The position numbers and the translations under genes were made by a program. This document shows positions 44,302 to 52,837 of a stretch of DNA of 64,000 nt, in pieces (positions within the stretch are counted from its first letter, which is position 1; each line of letters starts with the position of its first letter). The stretch is from Rhynchopus sp. YZ270_cl-10 (lineage: Eukaryota > Euglenozoa > Diplonemea > Diplonemida > Diplonemidae). The stretch is from NCBI GenBank assembly GCA_964035575.1, contig OZ037840.1, positions 62,001 to 126,000 on the forward strand, given 5' to 3'. A model generated the notes under the pieces. That model worked only from the letters and a program-made list of their open reading frames with translations, had not been told where the DNA came from and ran no database searches.

Positions 44302-44883
44302 CTACTCATTGTGGTTGTGTCTGGGCATCTCACCGACGCTGATGCTCTCACTGTTCGTGCCCATCTTCTGCCCAAGGTTCCTGGGTGTGAGACCAGGGCC
44401 GCTACCTTCGTGCATGCCGGTGCGGCCACGCATGTCCGGGAGGCCAAAGGTGGTGCGCCCGTCACCTCCGTACTGCGTGCCGAGGATGGAGAAGAGTGCT
44501 TGGTTATCGCTGATGGGGAGCAGCTGCCCGTCGCAGAAGGCCCAGCCACGTGGTGCGAAGTTGCCTGCAAACATCATGATGTTTCCAATGAGCGGCTCGA
44601 ACAGTGCCTCTGCGTCGCGTCCGCTCCTGCTTGGGAAGAGCCCAATCAGCGCAATGATGTAGTTCATGCCCAGGTACGGCTGCATGTTGTTGTGACTCAC
44701 ACCCGAGCCCACATTCACCGACGTGCCTGTCGCACCTGCATCACCAGGTGGGCCGTCTGGGCCTGGTGCACCGTCGGCACACTCGCAAGGACAGATGGGA
44801 AGGTACGGCCCTGCAGGCTTGGGGCACGGGTCTGCGACCGCAGTCGCTGCCACAATGAGCATCGAGAGGCAGTGCATTGTCAC
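44302..44883 (-). CDS. Secreted collagen-like / tail-collar protein, paralogue 2 (193 aa)
   Basis: Almost identical to 37858-38439. The only protein differences I see are Leu-Ile in the signal peptide (MLIVA) and Gly-Asp before the collagen stretch (CADGAPG). All features described there apply: signal peptide, Cys patch, GAPGPDGPPGDAGATGT, permuted HNNMQPYL segment, tail-collar core ending HNHNE. The identity starts 3 nt before the stop codon and continues about 83 nt upstream of the ATG, then stops sharply on both sides (44299-44966). The duplication therefore carried the coding region and immediate 5' flank but almost no 3' flank, and it is young. Whether both copies are expressed cannot be told from sequence. 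Confidence 0.87.
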   Translation of the reverse strand: MTMHCLSMLIVAATAVADPCPKPAGPYLPICPCECADGAPGPDGPPGDAGATGTSVNVGSGVSHNNMQPYLGMNYIIALIGLFPSRSGRDAEALFEPLIGNIMMFAGNFAPRGWAFCDGQLLPISDNQALFSILGTQYGGDGRTTFGLPDMRGRTGMHEGSGPGLTPRNLGQKMGTNSESISVGEMPRHNHNE

Positions 44884-45437
44884 GCAGGGATGTGTGTTTG
44901 TGTAATGCTGTGTGGTGTGGTGTCAAATGTGGCCTAGACCTTGCTGGACGAGAGCGTTCTGAATGCAAATGAAAATTTACACAACCCCACATAACATGGC
45001 GTCAGACTCCACTTTGAAGCACATACGTGGTGATCATGCAGGCAAGAGACCCTCTCAACCGACCCTATCAACGATTGTGGACGTCTTCTCCCCTCCCCCA
45101 TGAGCGAGACGTCTGTAAGGTGTTGAGTGCCTCTCCAAGGAAATGGAAACCCCCTCACATCAAGTGTTCTTTAATTCCGTGAGTCTTGCCAGTGGCCTAG
45201 GGGGAGAAGCTGAAAACATAAAGGGAAGAAAAAATAATGAAAACATTCTCAGTGTTGGCATTGTTGAAAACCCCTGCACGAAGATACATTGTACTAAACT
45301 ATTTTTTTTAAAAACCCCGCATGACATACAAAACTAAACGACGAACGAGGTTTTTTATTATTTTTGAAACAATAGGAAAGGTCAGGACAGAGACCCTCTG
45401 TACAATTTCCACGTTTATTTTTTTTTATTTTTTGAAA

Positions 45438-45482
45438 ACTTGGTTGTATTAGTGTAGCCACCTGAGGATGAACTCCACTATA
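45438..45482. repeat. Dispersed repeat R4
   Basis: GGTTGTATTAGTGTAGCCACC then TGAGGATGAACTCCACTATA, inverted relative to 28466-28508. Confidence 0.6.
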
Positions 45483-46225
45483 TTTTTTTTTGTTGACAGC
45501 GCACCTCAGCCCTGAAGAGACGAGACATCATTGCAATTTTTTTTTAAACAATTTGTTGTTGTTTGGTGTGCACCACCATCGAGTCAGGGAGGGGCAGGGT
45601 GGGGGAGAAGGGGCTTTAGGGGGTCAAAAGGGTCGTACTAAAAATGCTAACAAAGAGCGATGTCTTTCACAATTTCCACTAACACCGAATGCCGCAAAAG
45701 TGCTTCAAAGTGTGGCAATTTTCTGAAAACCCCATTTTCGGCCCCACAGGGTCGCATAAAAGGGTCAAAAAAAAAGGGTCAGGACACGTTTGACCAGGTG
45801 TGGGTCGGGTTTTCCGGTCAAATTGACTTAGAAATTGGTGCTCCTGACGACCCCATATTGCGTACTTCTTGCGCAAAACTGAAAAAAAAAAAATACCGTT
45901 TGTTCACCCCTTTTGACTCCCGGGGGGGTTTTGTCCAAAAGGAGCTGATTGGAACAGAGCTAAGGTGTAATATTTGTTGGGTGTTGCTGGTGTGCCTATT
46001 TTTTCTTAATTTTTTGTTTTGAAAAACTTTTTTTTTTTTAACTTTTTATTTTGTTTTCGTCGCACAAAAAAATTGGGAACGAACATTGCTTTACCTTTTT
46101 TTGCAGGACAGTTCGCGGCCTGGTTACAGAACACTATAAACACATCACAACGGGGGGTGGAGGTGGAGGTGGGATGCGACGGGGTGCAATAGCGGGAGTG
46201 TATTGTCGGAACACAAAGAGGGGAA

Positions 46226-46265
46226 ATTGACTTGAAATACAAAGCCCTTTCGTGACAGTGTACCT
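46226..46265 (-). repeat. Dispersed repeat R1, fragment
   Basis: TTGACTTGAAATACAAAGCC then TTTCGTGACAGTGTACC. Confidence 0.6.
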
Positions 46266-47544
46266 ATAATAATAATAAAAACGTTGGGCAACCCTCAGCG
46301 TCCTCGCTGTTGAGACTTCTTCTCGCAAAAGAAAAAAGAAAAAGAAAAAATGAAACAAAAAAAAAAAACAGAAGAAACAAAAAATGAGTAGTTCTTTGAC
46401 GCAGGCACCGTTTGTGCAACGTCGCACCACATAGTTTTCACTCAACTTTGAGAAATAAGTGGGAATTTGAATGGGTTTTTTTTATGAAGCTTTTTGTTAT
46501 GTTTGCTTTGTGCTCTTGTTTTGTTTTGTTTTTTTGTTTGTTTGTCTGTTTTGCAACGAGAAATAAGTGGGAAGAAGGGAGGGGGAAGAGGGGAGACTCA
46601 GTGACGAACAACCTAGGGTAGCAAATAAAGCCCTCTCGGAAGAGGGGAAAAAAGCGCCCTCTCTTTGCATCACTGAGGGGGGGGGAGATAAAGAGGGTTA
46701 GAAAGGTGAAACAAGCAAACGTACCTGGTCTGGTTGCAGACGTGCCTTTTTTTTATTGTAGAAAAGCAGGCAGGCACTATGCCAAATGCTGGCACCTCTC
46801 CTGTTCGGTAAGACACCGCGTAGCAGTAGAATAGTTGGGGGAAAGGAGATGTTGCGACATGCTAAAAACCGTCGAGCTCATGCCAAGCATGGAACGTGAG
46901 TGGTCTGTACCGTATAGGCAAACACATAGAGGTGCAAATCCCTTTTTTTAATACTCTGTTGGTTTAGCGTGGACGTCTGCAAAAAAAGACGCCTTTACTT
47001 CGTGCACAGACAATAAAAAAGAAGGATTTTTTTTTTTGCAAGATTGTGCAAAGCCTCTCACCTAAAAAGAAAAAGGGGGGCAGCTCCCGACTGACCCACT
47101 GCACGATGTCAGCCCCGGAAGAGAAAAGAAAAAGAAGAAAAAAGAAACGAAAGAGAAGAAGGGAGGGGGAAGGGACAGGGTAGGACCCGAACGTTGATTG
47201 TTTCGTTACTGAGACCTTCACGCAATAAAAAAGACGAGAGAAGTTAACAGTGCACAACACCTCGGAGGGAGACACTGAAAGACACCTCGATGAGTGAACC
47301 CTGATGTGGATGCAATCACGAAAATATTGCCTCACATTTTACACGTAGAAAACACACACACACACACACAAACACACACAAATCAAAACACGTTGAAAAC
47401 AAAATGAAACAAAACAAAAACCACAAACATTTCTTCCATCACACCCCAGGGGGGCAATACACACACACACACACACCCTCCTTCTGGGCAACCCAGATGC
47501 ACACACAATCTCTCTAAGCTACCCACAGGCTTTCCAACTCCATT

Positions 47545-49002
47545 TTAGCACTGGAAGCAGGTGCACGAAAGATCCTTTGTGAGGATGAAGGTGATAATGG
47601 ATGAGACGACAGCTGTGTTGTGTGCGCTGACGTCCGTCATCTCAAAGGGGTCCGATGTGAGGTCGTACAGCTGCAGGGAGGTTGCGTCCTTGGTGCTGGG
47701 CTTGTTGTTCACTGTGTCCGCACAGAAGGGCACCACCGCCTTCCAGTTCCCCATACGCACTGCATAGCCTGAGCTCTTTGCACCCTCAGCCACTTCCACC
47801 CCCTCACCTGCTCCATCCCAGGTGAAAAACAGATAGTCGTGCGTAACGTTCTGTGTACCTGAACGCAGGGTGTCCACAATGCTGATTCCGTCAATGTTCT
47901 CTGGCAACTCGGACGCATCCACACCAGCCAGCTCCGCGAAGGTGGGCATGACGTCCCAGAAGGCCCACTGCGTCGTGGAGGTGTGCCCTGCAGGCACGAC
48001 ACCGGGCCAGCGGACAATCGTAGGCGACCGCATGCCACCTTCGTAGAGCGAGCGTTTGTGCCCCGCAAGCCCGCCGGTGGAGTTGAAGAAGGTCACCTTG
48101 TGGCCACCCTCGAGGTGCGCGCCGTTGTCAGAGGCGAAGAAGATGATGGTGTTGTCGTCCACACCGAGCGCCTTCACCTTTGCAAAGAGATCGCCCACAT
48201 GCCGGTCCAGGTATGTGATGTCCGCTGCGTGGTCCTTTTCGACGTCGGGCCACGAGGTTTCGTTTGCGTACTGCAGGTCTGTTGGGACCGGGGCACCGCT
48301 CTCCTTCCCTGTGTCCGACCACCCCCCAGCGTGAGGGACAGTGAACGCAAGGTATAAGAAGAACGGATCGTCCTTCCCGGCGACCTTCTCCAGCCACGTC
48401 AGCGCGTTGTCCTGGAAGACGTCGGTTGTGTAGTTGTACTGCGCCGGCGACGCCATGCAGAGCTCCCTGCTCTTCGCCTTCGCGTTCAAAGGGAGCTGCA
48501 GCTTTGTGACGTTCTCGGATGGGGTTTGGACGTCAATCTGCGCGGGGTACATATTGTGTGCGTCCACCTGCGAGACTTGCCCCAAAAAATCGTCAAATCC
48601 CTGCATAGCCGGGGAATCCAACGGGGCAATCTTTCCGGAAGCTGCAGTCACGTAGCCCGCCTTCTTCAGAAGCATCGCTGTCGTGGTGACACCCTGCGCT
48701 GCAGGCAGGTCCGTCCCTGCAAGGTTGTACTTCGGGAAGTTCCCTGAATGTCTTCCCGTAAAGAATGTCGTCCTACTCGGCGCACACACCGTATACCCAG
48801 CGTATGCATCCGTGAACTTCATCCCCTCTGCCGCCATCTGGTCCAAATGAGGGGTCGCAATCCGTCCATGCTCCGAGGTACAAGGGAACACCCCCACCTC
48901 ACCCCATCCCAGGTCGTCCGCCATGACCCATATAATGTTAGGACGCGGTGCAGCTGCCGTGACTGCCGTGCATGCTGACACAAGCAGGGCTGATGCCAGC
49001 AT
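47545..49002 (-). CDS. Secreted arylsulfatase (formylglycine-dependent, 485 aa)
   Basis: Full-length sulfatase for the family (about 450-550 residues), single exon. Signal peptide MLASALLVSACTAVTAAA, then PNIIWVMADDLGWGE with metal-binding Asp29-Asp30. CAPSR at 73-77 is the C-x-P-S-R formylglycine motif, so Cys73 should be oxidised to the catalytic residue. GK at 123-124, PHAGG (His224), ASDNGAH with Asp292-Asn293, and GHKRSLYEGG (Lys316) complete the usual active site. The typical GKWHLG after Lys is GKIAPLDSP here, so the local loop differs. Several N-x-S/T sites suggest glycosylation. It hydrolyses sulfate esters, probably of extracellular polysaccharides or glycosaminoglycan-like polymers; the precise substrate cannot be read. 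The lack of introns and bacterial-like form would fit transfer from bacteria, but that is untested. Confidence 0.93.
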   Translation of the reverse strand: MLASALLVSACTAVTAAAPRPNIIWVMADDLGWGEVGVFPCTSEHGRIATPHLDQMAAEGMKFTDAYAGYTVCAPSRTTFFTGRHSGNFPKYNLAGTDLPAAQGVTTTAMLLKKAGYVTAASGKIAPLDSPAMQGFDDFLGQVSQVDAHNMYPAQIDVQTPSENVTKLQLPLNAKAKSRELCMASPAQYNYTTDVFQDNALTWLEKVAGKDDPFFLYLAFTVPHAGGWSDTGKESGAPVPTDLQYANETSWPDVEKDHAADITYLDRHVGDLFAKVKALGVDDNTIIFFASDNGAHLEGGHKVTFFNSTGGLAGHKRSLYEGGMRSPTIVRWPGVVPAGHTSTTQWAFWDVMPTFAELAGVDASELPENIDGISIVDTLRSGTQNVTHDYLFFTWDGAGEGVEVAEGAKSSGYAVRMGNWKAVVPFCADTVNNKPSTKDATSLQLYDLTSDPFEMTDVSAHNTAVVSSIITFILTKDLSCTCFQC

Positions 49003-49082
49003 TTTAGAGAAAATAAGGGGAGAAAAAAAGAGAGCAAATATGGGTGACGTTCTGAGTGGGGTGAAGATGAGTGGGGTGGTGT

Positions 49083-49265
49083 GGTCCCTTAAGGATCCTT
49101 AAAAGAGAGCAGACACAAGGGAGGAGGAGGTGTCAGAGAGGTCTCGGAGGCTGGTGCTGATTTAAATGCGCATATATGCACACTTGGTGGCTAATAGGTT
49201 AAGGATCCTTCAAAGAGAGCAGACAGAGGGAAGCTTTGCAGGAGGAGGAGGAGGTGTCAGAGTTC
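49083..49265. repeat. Imperfect tandem duplication
   Basis: TTAAGGATCCTT..AAAGAGAGCAGACA and GGAGGAGGAGGTGTCAGAG occur twice, about 115 bp apart, immediately upstream of the sulfatase gene. They could carry regulatory sites (inference). Confidence 0.6.
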
Positions 49266-49769
49266 TAAAGAATGCAGTTCCGAAGGGGAAAAAAAAAAAA
49301 GCAAAGATGCTGCCAATCCGTCAAAATTTTAACAGCTTTTGTGCTAAACAGCGTCTGCGGTCTGTTGGGCGGTCCCTGAGATTGACTACGAGGAAATAAC
49401 ACCCAAAAGGAGGTTCGGGGGCGAAAGTGAGCAAGGTTAATAACACCCAGAAGGTTAGGCTGGATCAGAAGAAAGGCCGGCGAGGTGGAGCTGAAGTCTC
49501 CTGAAGGGGCCTCTGCTGGAGAAGCTGGCGGCTCGAACCGGTTGACGAACGAAGCATGAGGGACCACCTCGGGAACTTCAGGATGACGAGGACCCACCGA
49601 AGCTGAGCAGGAGGACTGAACCAGAGAGGGGGTGAATGAGAAGCGCCGCGCACCCCAAGAAGGCACGACGCAGCAATGGGTGCAGGACGTTCCTGCAGGG
49701 TGTCCCTAAAGACGGGTCATTGGTCATTGATATGACTCAGACCGCATCTGGAAGAAAAAAATGCTCGAG

Positions 49770-50165
49770 AGACTCGTTGCTCTTTTGCTTGTTGCTTAAA
49801 AGACTATAAGCGGGAGGGGGGGAAATAAAGGTTGCTTGTTGTTCGCTTTTTTTATTCGAATTGATTTACGGTATGGATGTGGCCTGATGTATAGAATATG
49901 TCGTGGAGCACAGGGGGGAAGAGAGAGATAGAGAGAGAGAGAGAGAGGGAGGGGGAGGGGGAGGGGGAAACAAGCGGGGAGGGGAAGAATCTCAGCAGTG
50001 TTGGATGCAGACGTGCAGACGTCTGCAGACGTATGCAGAAAACGCCGTCTATTTGCAGACGGCTGCAGCCATCACTTCCTAGAGGGGGGGATACGCAGAC
50101 ACGCGAATTTTTCACGAGGATCTCGAGCATTTTTTGTCAAAATACTATTTGTTAGCTAAAAACAA
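49770..50165. repeat. Dispersed repeat R8, copy 2
   Basis: As 11040-11372 but with an inserted GA run (49928-49950) and a CAGACGT-rich insert (50007-50070). Confidence 0.65.
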
Positions 50166-50166
50166 A

Positions 50167-50220
50167 GTTGACTTGAAATACAAAAGCCCTTCTCGTGACA
50201 CATTATTACCTTCGTACAGT
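50167..50220 (-). repeat. Dispersed repeat R1, fragment
   Basis: GTTGACTTGAAATACAAAAG then CCCTTCTCGTGACA. It directly abuts repeat R8. Confidence 0.55.
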
Positions 50221-50439
50221 GGGGGTAACTGATGGGACCCACCAGACAGTGTTTTTTTTTTTTTGGTGTTAAAAATTGTTGGAATAGTGTAGTTGCCATG
50301 TTGCCAACATTTCACTTTCCCTTTGTTTGACTATAGACTACTATCATACGATAGCAAGCCACGATTTTTTTCTTCACAGTGTCCTCAAAAAATAGAGCAA
50401 AATAGACACCAAAAAGAAAAAAGAAAAGAAGGTAAAGGG

Positions 50440-50548
50440 GGGGTCCAAATAACTATATTATTCGGTAACTTTGAAAAGCCAAAATCGCGGCAAAAAAAAA
50501 AAGTTATTTGGAACCTAAGTTATTTGGGGGTAAACTTATTTGGGCACT
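50440..50548. repeat. Foldback-like repeat, copy 1
   Basis: GGTCCAAATAAC, TTATTCGGTAACTTT, AAGTTATTTGG, GGGGTAAACTTATTTGGGC. A related copy lies at 51978-52073. Each has AAATAA/TTATTT arms. Confidence 0.55.
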
Positions 50549-51483
50549 GAAAACAGGGTTTTTTCTCGTTGCCAACTTGGTGAAGCTTTTAGACACCGGT
50601 ATTTGCATTTTTGGAATCCGTCCGGCCAGTGGTGGGGTCAATTTGCCAAAATGGACAAGTTCTCGTTTTTGATCAATTTCCTCATAGTACACAGTAGCAG
50701 GACAGCACCAGAGGTCGGGGGTTGGGGGTCCAAAAGTCGGGAGTCGGCGGGAGGGTCAACTCTTATTTTCTGTTTTCCTGTTTTGTAGTTTGGTAAAGAC
50801 CCCAGAAGACCCGACCGCCCGAATGATGATGCTGCTTTAAATCTGTTTCGCCCCAGACTTCCTTCTCCAGCGTGGCTGCCGCCTAGATGATTATATCTGT
50901 GGTGTAAAAAACTAGCTTTTTACACCGTACCATAAAATTTTTTCGCCTGCGGCGCCATTTTATATAGTACACTATCAGTTTGGGGCAGGCCTTTTGCTAA
51001 CTTTGGGATTTTCCCCCTGAATGGCATGATGGTCAAAAAAAAATAATTTCCTGGAAAAAAAGTACATTCCGAGCTTTCCCACCTGGTGAAAGCGGTCGTC
51101 GCGCGCTTCGCGCGCGCCTCCCTGCCAGCCACAGGGTGGAGAGGCGAAGGGTCAGCTTTGCGAGATAACAAAAAAAACGGAATCTAATCCTTTATTAACG
51201 GTGCTTGGTCTTGCGCCTTACGTACACTAACCGTACAAAATCAATACGTCTTCCAGAAGCAGGGGCTGTTGCAACGGTTGGGTCACTTTGAAGTAAAAAT
51301 GGTCAAACTTTTGCAGCTTGGGTCAAGCTTCAGTTTTGGCTGTAAAATGCAAGGGAATCCCCTTAGACATTGTAAAAGGGCACCGTAGGCAGGAAAAAAA
51401 TGGCGTACAGCGCGAGCGAAGCGAGCGGAAATTTTTTTGAGGTATACCTCCGCGAGCGCAGCGAGCAGAAAAAATTTAAGGTG

Positions 51484-51791
51484 CCATCATGCCATCATGC
51501 CATCATGCCATCATGCCATCATGCCATCATGCCATCATGCCATCATGCCATCATGCCATCATGCCATCATGCCATCATGCCATCATGCCATCATGCCATC
51601 ATGCCATCATGCCATCATGCCATCATGCCATCATGCCATCATGCCATCATGCCATCATGCCATCATGCCATCATGCCATCATGCCATCATGCCATCATGC
51701 CATCATGCCATCATGCCATCATGCCATCATGCCATCATGCCATCATGCCATCATGCCATCATGCCATCATGCCATCATGCCATCATGCCAT
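51484..51791. repeat. Minisatellite, 8-bp unit ATGCCATC, about 38 copies
   Basis: Perfect ATGCCATC units. Inverted fragments (GGCATGATGG) lie nearby at 51019-51030, 51847-51868 and 51897-51913. The long HAIMPSCH-type ORFs across it are artefacts. Confidence 0.95.
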
Positions 51792-51977
51792 CTGGGGGGA
51801 AATCCCCAGGTGATGGAGAGCGAAAGCCTTGCCCCACCACCCCCCGTGGCATGATGGTGGCATGATGGAAAAAAAAATAAAAAACGCCCAAAAACGTGGC
51901 ATGATGGCATGATGGTTAGCAAAAGGCCTGAGTTTGGGGGAAATTTTTGAAAAATAAAAAAGGAGGTGAGAGGGGGC

Positions 51978-52073
51978 GAAGTTATTCGGTAACTTTTTCG
52001 GCACCCAAAATCTGAGGGAAAAAAAAGTTATTTGGGGAAATAGCTATTATTTGGGGGTAAACTTATTTGGGCC
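51978..52073. repeat. Foldback-like repeat, copy 2
   Basis: GAAGTTATTCGGTAACTTTT, AAAAAGTTATTTGGGG, GGGGTAAACTTATTTGGGC; direct orientation relative to 50440-50548. Confidence 0.55.
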
Positions 52074-52089
52074 CCCCCTTTAAAACAAC

Positions 52090-52143
52090 TGGTGTGTCTG
52101 AAGGGTTGGTTGCGCACTTTTTGCAGCCTCTCAGGCACACCAA
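52090..52143. mobile_element. Short palindromic MITE, copy 1
   Basis: TGGTGTGTCTGA ... TCAGGCACACCA, 54 bp, followed by ATGACC. Confidence 0.5.
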
Positions 52144-52269
52144 TGACCCTGAGCTTTTTGTTAGGCACTTTGCAAAAGAAAAGAGTGGTAAGTAAGATGT
52201 GTGCATCACGCACATATGAGGAGCAGTGTCAACACTTTTCATGTTGGTATAGACAAGAAGTAGTGTTAC

Positions 52270-52327
52270 TGGTGTGGCTGAAAGGGGGTGCTATTTTCTG
52301 CTATTTTGGGGTCGTCAGCCACACCAA
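52270..52327. mobile_element. Short palindromic MITE, copy 2
   Basis: TGGTGTGGCTGA ... TCAGCCACACCA, 58 bp with perfect 12-bp ends and internal TGCTATTTTCTGCTATTTTG; followed by ATGACA. Related to the intronic copy at 36008-36128. Confidence 0.6.
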
Positions 52328-52471
52328 TGACACCTTGAGCAGTGTTTTTTTAAAACCTCCGTTCATAAAAGTGTTGAACATTTTCAAAAAACAAAACAAA
52401 AAACAAAACTAGTGAATTAGGAGGTTTTAAAAAAGAGAAGTTGAAAAGTGCAAAAAACAAATTCATTCAGT

Positions 52472-52504
<33 letters not shown>

Positions 52505-52837
52505 AATAAAGGGCGAACGAAGTATGAAAACGCGACTATTGCTGGTCCCAGAAAAGGGTCAGCATCGTAGTTTCCTTTTCTTCATGTTTGAAGAAGAAAA
52601 GACAACACGAATGACGCACATTTTATTTCCGTGTTGTCTTTGGAGTCATGCAATACAAACAACTGTCGAGATCCGATCAATCGGAACAGATACATTTTCC
52701 CTCTCCCCTGAAGGCCCTCTCACCAATCACCCTTTTAGTCAAAAACGGGGGGTGATTTTGAGGTACCGAACTTTCCCCCCAGCCATCCCCCTTCCACAGA
52801 TGAAATTCACGATACAAGCCATGCCAATCCGATTCCC

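Larger units (their letters stand above)
44967..47544. other. Intergenic, no gene supported
   Basis: Contains R4 (45438-45482), a possible MITE-like stretch with GTCAAAAGGG / CCCTTTTGAC ends (about 45619-45922), an R1 fragment (46226-46265), an R3 copy (46386-46412) and a CA-dinucleotide run (47350-47480). Short ORFs lack domains. Confidence 0.45.
49003..52837. other. Intergenic repeat region, no gene supported
   Basis: Contains a tandem duplication (49083-49265), R8 copy 2 (49770-50165), an R1 fragment (50167-50220), two related AATAACTT foldback-like copies (50440-50548 and 51978-52073) that bracket an ATGCCATC minisatellite, a pair of short palindromic MITEs (52090-52327) and a long poly-A run (52478-52502). 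A minus frame at 49265-49666 is coding-like in composition but has no recognisable domain. Confidence 0.5.

Noticed and set aside
45619-45922. MITE candidate with GTCAAAAGGG ends
   Set aside because: Only about 10 bp of inverted repeat and no visible target duplication; too weak to list as an element.
49265-49666. Minus-strand 133-aa frame with coding-like composition
   Set aside because: No domain, no signal peptide and no supporting splice sites; may be a repeat remnant.
51400-51865. ORFs of 121-142 aa across the ATGCCATC array
   Set aside because: Same artefact; no non-repeat coding sequence of note.
50440-52073. Direct repeats considered as terminal repeats of one larger element
   Set aside because: The two copies are short, diverged and each foldback-like, with no coding sequence between them; two separate small insertions are simpler.
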